From contig CAKVBG010000031.1 in NCBI GenBank assembly GCA_934725345.1, positions 1 through 11,367 on the forward strand: a stretch of 11,367 nt of DNA, read 5' to 3'. The position numbers and the translations under genes are program-made. Positions 7,656 through 11,367 of this stretch are shown here, piece by piece. The DNA is from an uncultured Eubacteriales bacterium. Lineage in GTDB: Bacteria; Bacillota; Clostridia; Oscillospirales; Acutalibacteraceae. Each line of letters begins with the position of its first letter. Within the stretch, counting starts at the first letter, position 1. The notes under the pieces were generated by a model. The model was not told the DNA's origin, ran no database searches, and saw nothing but the letters and a program-made list of their open reading frames with translations.

Positions 7656-7700
7656 TAAAAAAATAAGTTCAATTCAAATCGCCCCGGAAAGTAAAAAAAT
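7656..7700 (+). other. Altered patch in uvrB: two TAA codons, each opening a T-A7-T run
   Basis: TAA codons at 7656-7658 and 7692-7694 each begin the 9-base string TAAAAAAAT, so the string is repeated 36 bases apart. Between them the frame reads KNKFNSNRPGK. From my memory of the family, the place of K-F-N-S-N is normally a hydrophobic strand of the type M-V-I-S-L, and the K after RPG is usually M. Most differences can be written as A-T transversions. CGCCCCGGA, coding RPG, and the RDE that follows are in the expected places. The +1 frame is also free of stops from 7654 to 7710, so compensating single-base gains and losses at the A runs are another possible origin. Confidence 0.6.
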
Positions 7701-9150
7701 CGAGATGAAGTAGTCAAAAAACTTATCGAGCTAAATTACGAGAGAAATGATATTTCTTTGTCAAGAAATAAATTTAGAGTTCGTGGAGACATCATAGACG
7801 TTTTTCCATCTTCGGCCTCAACAGTTGTTCGAATTGAATTTTTTGGCGACCTTATAGAAAAAATATCAGAGATAAACCCCGTAACCGGAGAAGTTATATC
7901 ATCTTTAAAACATAGTGCAATATATCCAGCTTCACACTACGTAATCCCAAAAGAAAAATTAATGCACGCCATTTCCAACATAAAGCGTGAAGCCGACGAA
8001 AGAATAAAATACTTTAATAGTAAAGGTATGTTCGTTGAAGCTCAGAGACTTAGTCAAAGAATAAACTACGACACGGAACTTTTAGAGGAAATTGGTTTTT
8101 GTAAAGGCATAGAAAATTACTCAGCTGTTATATCGGGACGAAAACCCGGTAGTTTGCCATTTACTCTCTTTGACTACTTCCCAAAAGATTTTTTAATGTT
8201 CGTGGATGAATCGCATGTAACGCTTCCACAAGTAAGAGCAATGTATGCTGGGGATAGATCCAGAAAAGATAATTTGATATCTCACGGTTTTAGGCTACCT
8301 TCGGCTTACGATAATAGACCAATGAATTTTGAAGAATTCTACTCTAAAATAAATCAAGTTATATATGTTAGTGCTACGCCTGGAGATTTTGAACTTGAAA
8401 AAAGCCAAAATGTTGTTACGCAAGTTTTAAGGCCCACAGGACTTTTGGATCCAGAAATATCCGTCAAACCCACCGACGGACAAGTTGATGATTTAATCGA
8501 AGAAATTAACCTACGGTCATCTAAAGGAGAAAAAGTTTTGATAACTACCCTGACCAAAAAAATGGCTGAAAACTTAACTCAATATCTAAGTGATGTTGGT
8601 ATAAAAGTAACGTATATGCACAGCGACACCGACACAATCGAGAGAATGAAAATAGTAAACAAACTTCGCTCAGGCGCAATTGATGCAATAGTAGGAATAA
8701 ATCTTTTGCGCGAAGGACTAGATATACCTGAAGTTTCTTTCGTAGGCATATTGGACGCCGATAAACAAGGTTTTTTAAGGTCATATAGATCGCTTATCCA
8801 AACTATAGGTCGAGCAGCCAGAAACGTAAACGGCAAAGTGACCATGTATGCAGATGAAGTGACTCCCGCAATGGAAATGGCTATAGAGGAAACTAATCGC
8901 CGAAGAACAATTCAAAACGAATATAATAAATCACATAATATAACTCCTAAAAGTGTAGTGAAAGAAATCTCTGAGATAATAGAAATATCTGAAAAACCTT
9001 CAAATAAAAAACAACTTTCAATTAAAAATTTGACTAAAAAAGAAAGAAACGAGATTGTTATCAAACTAACAAAAGAAATGAAGGAAGCGGCTAGAATGCT
9101 AGAATTTGAACACGCAGCTTTCTTAAGAGACCAAATAGAAAAAATAAGTA

Positions 9151-9155
9151 AGGAG
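9151..9155 (+). promoter_or_regulatory. Ribosome binding site of uvrA, at the 3' end of uvrB
   Basis: AGGAG lies 8 bases before the uvrA ATG at 9164, within the last codons of uvrB, whose TAG stop is at 9159-9161. uvrA therefore has its own initiation signal, which would still work in a transcript whose uvrB translation stops early, unless polarity intervenes. Confidence 0.85.
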
Positions 9156-9163
9156 AATTAGAA

Positions 9164-11367
9164 ATGTCTAAAAATATAATTGTTAAAGGAGCAAAAGTTC
9201 ATAACTTAAAAAACGTCAGCCTTACAATCCCCAGAAATAAATTTATTGTTTTCACTGGAGTATCAGGTTCAGGGAAATCATCATTGGCCTTCGATACTAT
9301 CTATGCTGAAGGTCAAAGAAGATATATGGAGTCTCTTTCTTCATATGCACGGCAATTCTTGGGCCAAATGGAAAAGCCTAATGTTGAAAGTATAGAAGGG
9401 CTCTCTCCGGCAATTTCTATAGACCAAAAATCTACTTCAAAAAACCCAAGGTCCACAGTAGGCACAGTGACCGAAATCTACGACTATTTGCGTCTCCTAT
9501 ACGCCAGAATAGGAACACCTCACTGCCCTATCTGCGGACGAGAAATTTCTCGTCAAACAGTTGACCAAATAACTGATAAAATAATGAATTTTAAACTAGG
9601 AACAAAAATTTTAATTTTAGCTCCAATAGTCCGAGGAAAAAAAGGAGAACATTCAAAAGAATTGGAGAATGCTCGTAAAAATGGATTTGTAAGAGTGAGA
9701 GTTGATGGCGAAATACGGGATCTATCCGAAAATATCTACCTTGAAAAAAATAAGAAACATAACATAGATATAATAGTAGACAGATTAATTCTTTCAGAAA
9801 ATGTGCGTTCAAGATTATTTGAAGCAATTGAAACCGCAACTCAAATTTCTGGCGGAATAATTAAAGCAAATTTAAACTCCGATGAAGAAATTATATTTTC
9901 TAAAAACTATGCCTGTCCTGAGCACAACATCGCCATCGAAGAACTTTCCCCCAGGATGTTCTCTTTTAATAGTCCTTTTGGAGCTTGCAAAGAATGCACA
10001 GGTCTGGGAATATTTATGAAAGTGGATCCAGAATTAATTGTGCCGGATAAAACTAAGTCTATCAATCAAGGAGCGATAAAGGGCAGCGGATGGTCAATGG
10101 AAGGTAATTCTATAGCTAACATGTACTTCGAAGCCCTTTCTAAAAAGTATAATTTTTCTTTAGATACACCCCTAGAGGATTTGGGAGAAAATATCATAAA
10201 TATAATCCTATACGGTACAAACGGTGAAAAACTTACTTTGAATCGAAATACGGCCTATGGCCCGGCAACTTACGAAAACACTTTTGAAGGAATAATCAGT
10301 AATCTGGAACGAAGATTTCTAGAAACTAAAAGCGACTGGGTCAAGCGAGAAATCCAATCTTACATGAGAGAAATTCCCTGCAGAAAATGTAAAGGTGCAC
10401 GTCTTTTTGATAATGCGCTATCGGTGCGTATCGAGGGGCTTAACATAGCTGAATTTTGTGATTTAACTATTTCTAGAGCTTTGGATTTCCTCGAAAAATT
10501 GAATATAAAAAATAACGCCCTTACAATCGCAAAACCCATCTTAAAAGAAATAAAACAAAGACTTTGCTTTTTAAAAAATGTGGGGCTTGAGTATCTAACA
10601 CTATCAAGAAATGCCGGCACACTCTCAGGTGGAGAAGCTCAGCGTATAAGACTTGCAACCCAAATAGGGTCTTCTCTCATGGGTATACTCTACGTTTTGG
10701 ACGAGCCAAGTATCGGACTTCACCAAAGAGATAACGAAAAGCTTATAGCCGCAATAAAAAATTTACGCAATCTGGATAACACAGTTATAGTTGTTGAGCA
10801 CGATGAAGATACAATGTATGCCGCGGATTTTATCGTGGACGTCGGTCCTGGTTCGGGAATACATGGAGGAAAAATAGTCTGCACCGGAAATATAGAAAAA
10901 ATAAAAGCCTGTAAAAATTCCCTAACAGGTGATTATCTCAGCGGAAGAAAATTTATACCAATACCTAAAACTCGTAAAAAAGGTACGGGAAAATTTTTGA
11001 AAATAACAGGAGCTTCAGAAAATAACCTCAAAAACATAGATGTTTCCATCCCCCTCGGCACACTTACGGCAGTAACAGGAGTTTCAGGTTCGGGAAAATC
11101 CACCTTGGTTAATGAAATAATATACAAACAACTTTCAAAAACCTTAAATCACTCCAAATGCTTTCCCGGTAAACATAAAGCCACATCTGGCCTTGAGCAT
11201 CTTGATAAAGTAATTAATATAAATCAATCTCCAATAGGCAGAACCCCTAGATCCAACCCAGCTACGTACACCGGAGTTTTTGACGAAATAAGAAAACTTT
11301 TTTCATTAACACCCGACGCAAAATCGAAAGGATACAGTAGCAGTAGGTTTTCATTTAACGTTAAAGG
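9164..11367 (+). CDS. uvrA: UvrA, excinuclease ABC subunit A, partial (C-terminal part beyond the window)
   Basis: UvrA is the dimeric ATPase that finds DNA lesions and loads UvrB. From the ATG at 9164 the frame is open to the window edge: about 734 complete codons of a protein usually near 940. Walker A of the first ATPase is GVSGSGKSS at 32-40. A zinc module has C251 and H254, then C275 and C278, so it reads CxxH...CxxC where the E. coli module is CxxC...CxxC. The first-domain signature LSGGEAQR is at 487-494, closely followed by Walker B YVLDEPS and the GLHQRDN segment. The second Walker A GVSGSGKST is at 639-647. INQSPIGRTPRSNPATYTG is the expected stretch after it. The second zinc finger and signature lie outside the window. 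No stop or frame break was found. The start has AGGAG 8 bases upstream and follows the uvrB stop by 2 bases, so the pair form an operon. Confidence 0.96.
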   Translation, partial: MSKNIIVKGAKVHNLKNVSLTIPRNKFIVFTGVSGSGKSSLAFDTIYAEGQRRYMESLSSYARQFLGQMEKPNVESIEGLSPAISIDQKSTSKNPRSTVGTVTEIYDYLRLLYARIGTPHCPICGREISRQTVDQITDKIMNFKLGTKILILAPIVRGKKGEHSKELENARKNGFVRVRVDGEIRDLSENIYLEKNKKHNIDIIVDRLILSENVRSRLFEAIETATQISGGIIKANLNSDEEIIFSKNYACPEHNIAIEELSPRMFSFNSPFGACKECTGLGIFMKVDPELIVPDKTKSINQGAIKGSGWSMEGNSIANMYFEALSKKYNFSLDTPLEDLGENIINIILYGTNGEKLTLNRNTAYGPATYENTFEGIISNLERRFLETKSDWVKREIQSYMREIPCRKCKGARLFDNALSVRIEGLNIAEFCDLTISRALDFLEKLNIKNNALTIAKPILKEIKQRLCFLKNVGLEYLTLSRNAGTLSGGEAQRIRLATQIGSSLMGILYVLDEPSIGLHQRDNEKLIAAIKNLRNLDNTVIVVEHDEDTMYAADFIVDVGPGSGIHGGKIVCTGNIEKIKACKNSLTGDYLSGRKFIPIPKTRKKGTGKFLKITGASENNLKNIDVSIPLGTLTAVTGVSGSGKSTLVNEIIYKQLSKTLNHSKCFPGKHKATSGLEHLDKVININQSPIGRTPRSNPATYTGVFDEIRKLFSLTPDAKSKGYSSSRFSFNVK

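Larger units (their letters stand above)
7203..9161 (+). pseudogene. uvrB: uvrB, excinuclease ABC subunit B, interrupted by two in-frame TAA codons
   Basis: UvrB takes damaged DNA from UvrA, verifies the lesion with its beta-hairpin and recruits UvrC. With both stops ignored, the gene encodes 652 residues, normal for UvrB, in one frame throughout. Motifs include Walker A GVTGSGKT at 37-44, the beta-hairpin aromatics YYDYYQPESY at 90-99, Walker B DESH at 335-338, the helicase segment QTIGRAARN and a C-terminal UVR motif (KEMKEAARMLEFEHAAFLRD). TAA replaces codon 152, where the family has a conserved tyrosine after SLGDPID, and codon 164, just before KNRDE. Spacing to the RPG and RDE landmarks is unchanged, so this need not involve a frameshift. 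As written the gene gives a 151-residue fragment. The second open part lacks Walker A, and its first start-like codon is a TTG at 7758 with no good ribosome site. It is therefore a pseudogene, unless the patch is a sequence error. Confidence 0.85.

Noticed and set aside
7656..7694. Reassignment of the UAA codon to an amino acid.
   Set aside because: rel, recJ and the permease gene in this window all end with TAA at their expected C-termini, and no other gene has an internal TAA.
7656..7694. Programmed readthrough or frameshifting in uvrB.
   Set aside because: Two separate stops would have to be passed, no pseudoknot or stimulatory stem is visible, and slippage at the first A run cannot remove a stop that begins it. 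The stop is TAA, so selenocysteine is also excluded.
7659..7757. Insertion of a mobile element or intron between the two uvrB parts.
   Set aside because: Spacing between the conserved landmarks before and after the stops equals that of intact UvrB, so nothing has been inserted.
8354..8845. Three open frames on the minus strand opposite uvrB.
   Set aside because: They lie antisense to well-conserved uvrB codons, have no ribosome sites that I can see, and their products resemble no family I know.
9591..11127. Minus-strand open frames opposite uvrA (9591-9839, 10360-10620, 10933-11127).
   Set aside because: They are chance frames antisense to a strongly conserved gene, without their own signals.

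Overview
The window looks like part of the chromosome of a low-GC Gram-positive bacterium, most likely one of the Clostridia. The AT-rich sequence, the strong GGAGG-type ribosome binding sites, the bifunctional Rel enzyme and the recJ-rel-metallohydrolase neighbourhood all point there. I cannot place it below class level. Nearly everything is core housekeeping: there is no insertion sequence, prophage, CRISPR array, RNA gene or unexplained gene cassette, and no gene-free stretch longer than about 160 bases.

Bases 1-7042 hold six tightly packed genes on the minus strand. In transcription order they are a NatA-like ABC ATPase, a NatB-like ABC permease, the tRNA t6A dehydratase TcdA, the single-strand exonuclease RecJ, the bifunctional (p)ppGpp synthetase/hydrolase Rel, and the start of a metallo-beta-lactamase-fold hydrolase that runs off the left edge. 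Gaps are 4 to 32 bases, and recJ and rel overlap by 14. A good sigma-A-type promoter lies before the first gene and no terminator is visible between genes, so this is probably one operon. It joins an export pump with RNA modification, DNA repair and the stringent response.

Bases 7043-7202 are a divergent promoter region. Bases 7203-11367 carry uvrB and uvrA on the plus strand, the lesion-recognition subunits of nucleotide excision repair. The two genes are 2 bases apart, and uvrA runs off the right edge after about 735 codons.

The most notable observation is in uvrB. The gene is full length and stays in one reading frame from start to end, but it has two TAA codons 36 bases apart (7656 and 7692). 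They fall in a short patch where several neighbouring residues also depart from what the family conserves. Everything on either side looks well preserved. The patch is either a very recent lesion that inactivates UvrB or a local sequence or assembly error; nothing visible supports recoding. I see no convincing new biological system in this window.
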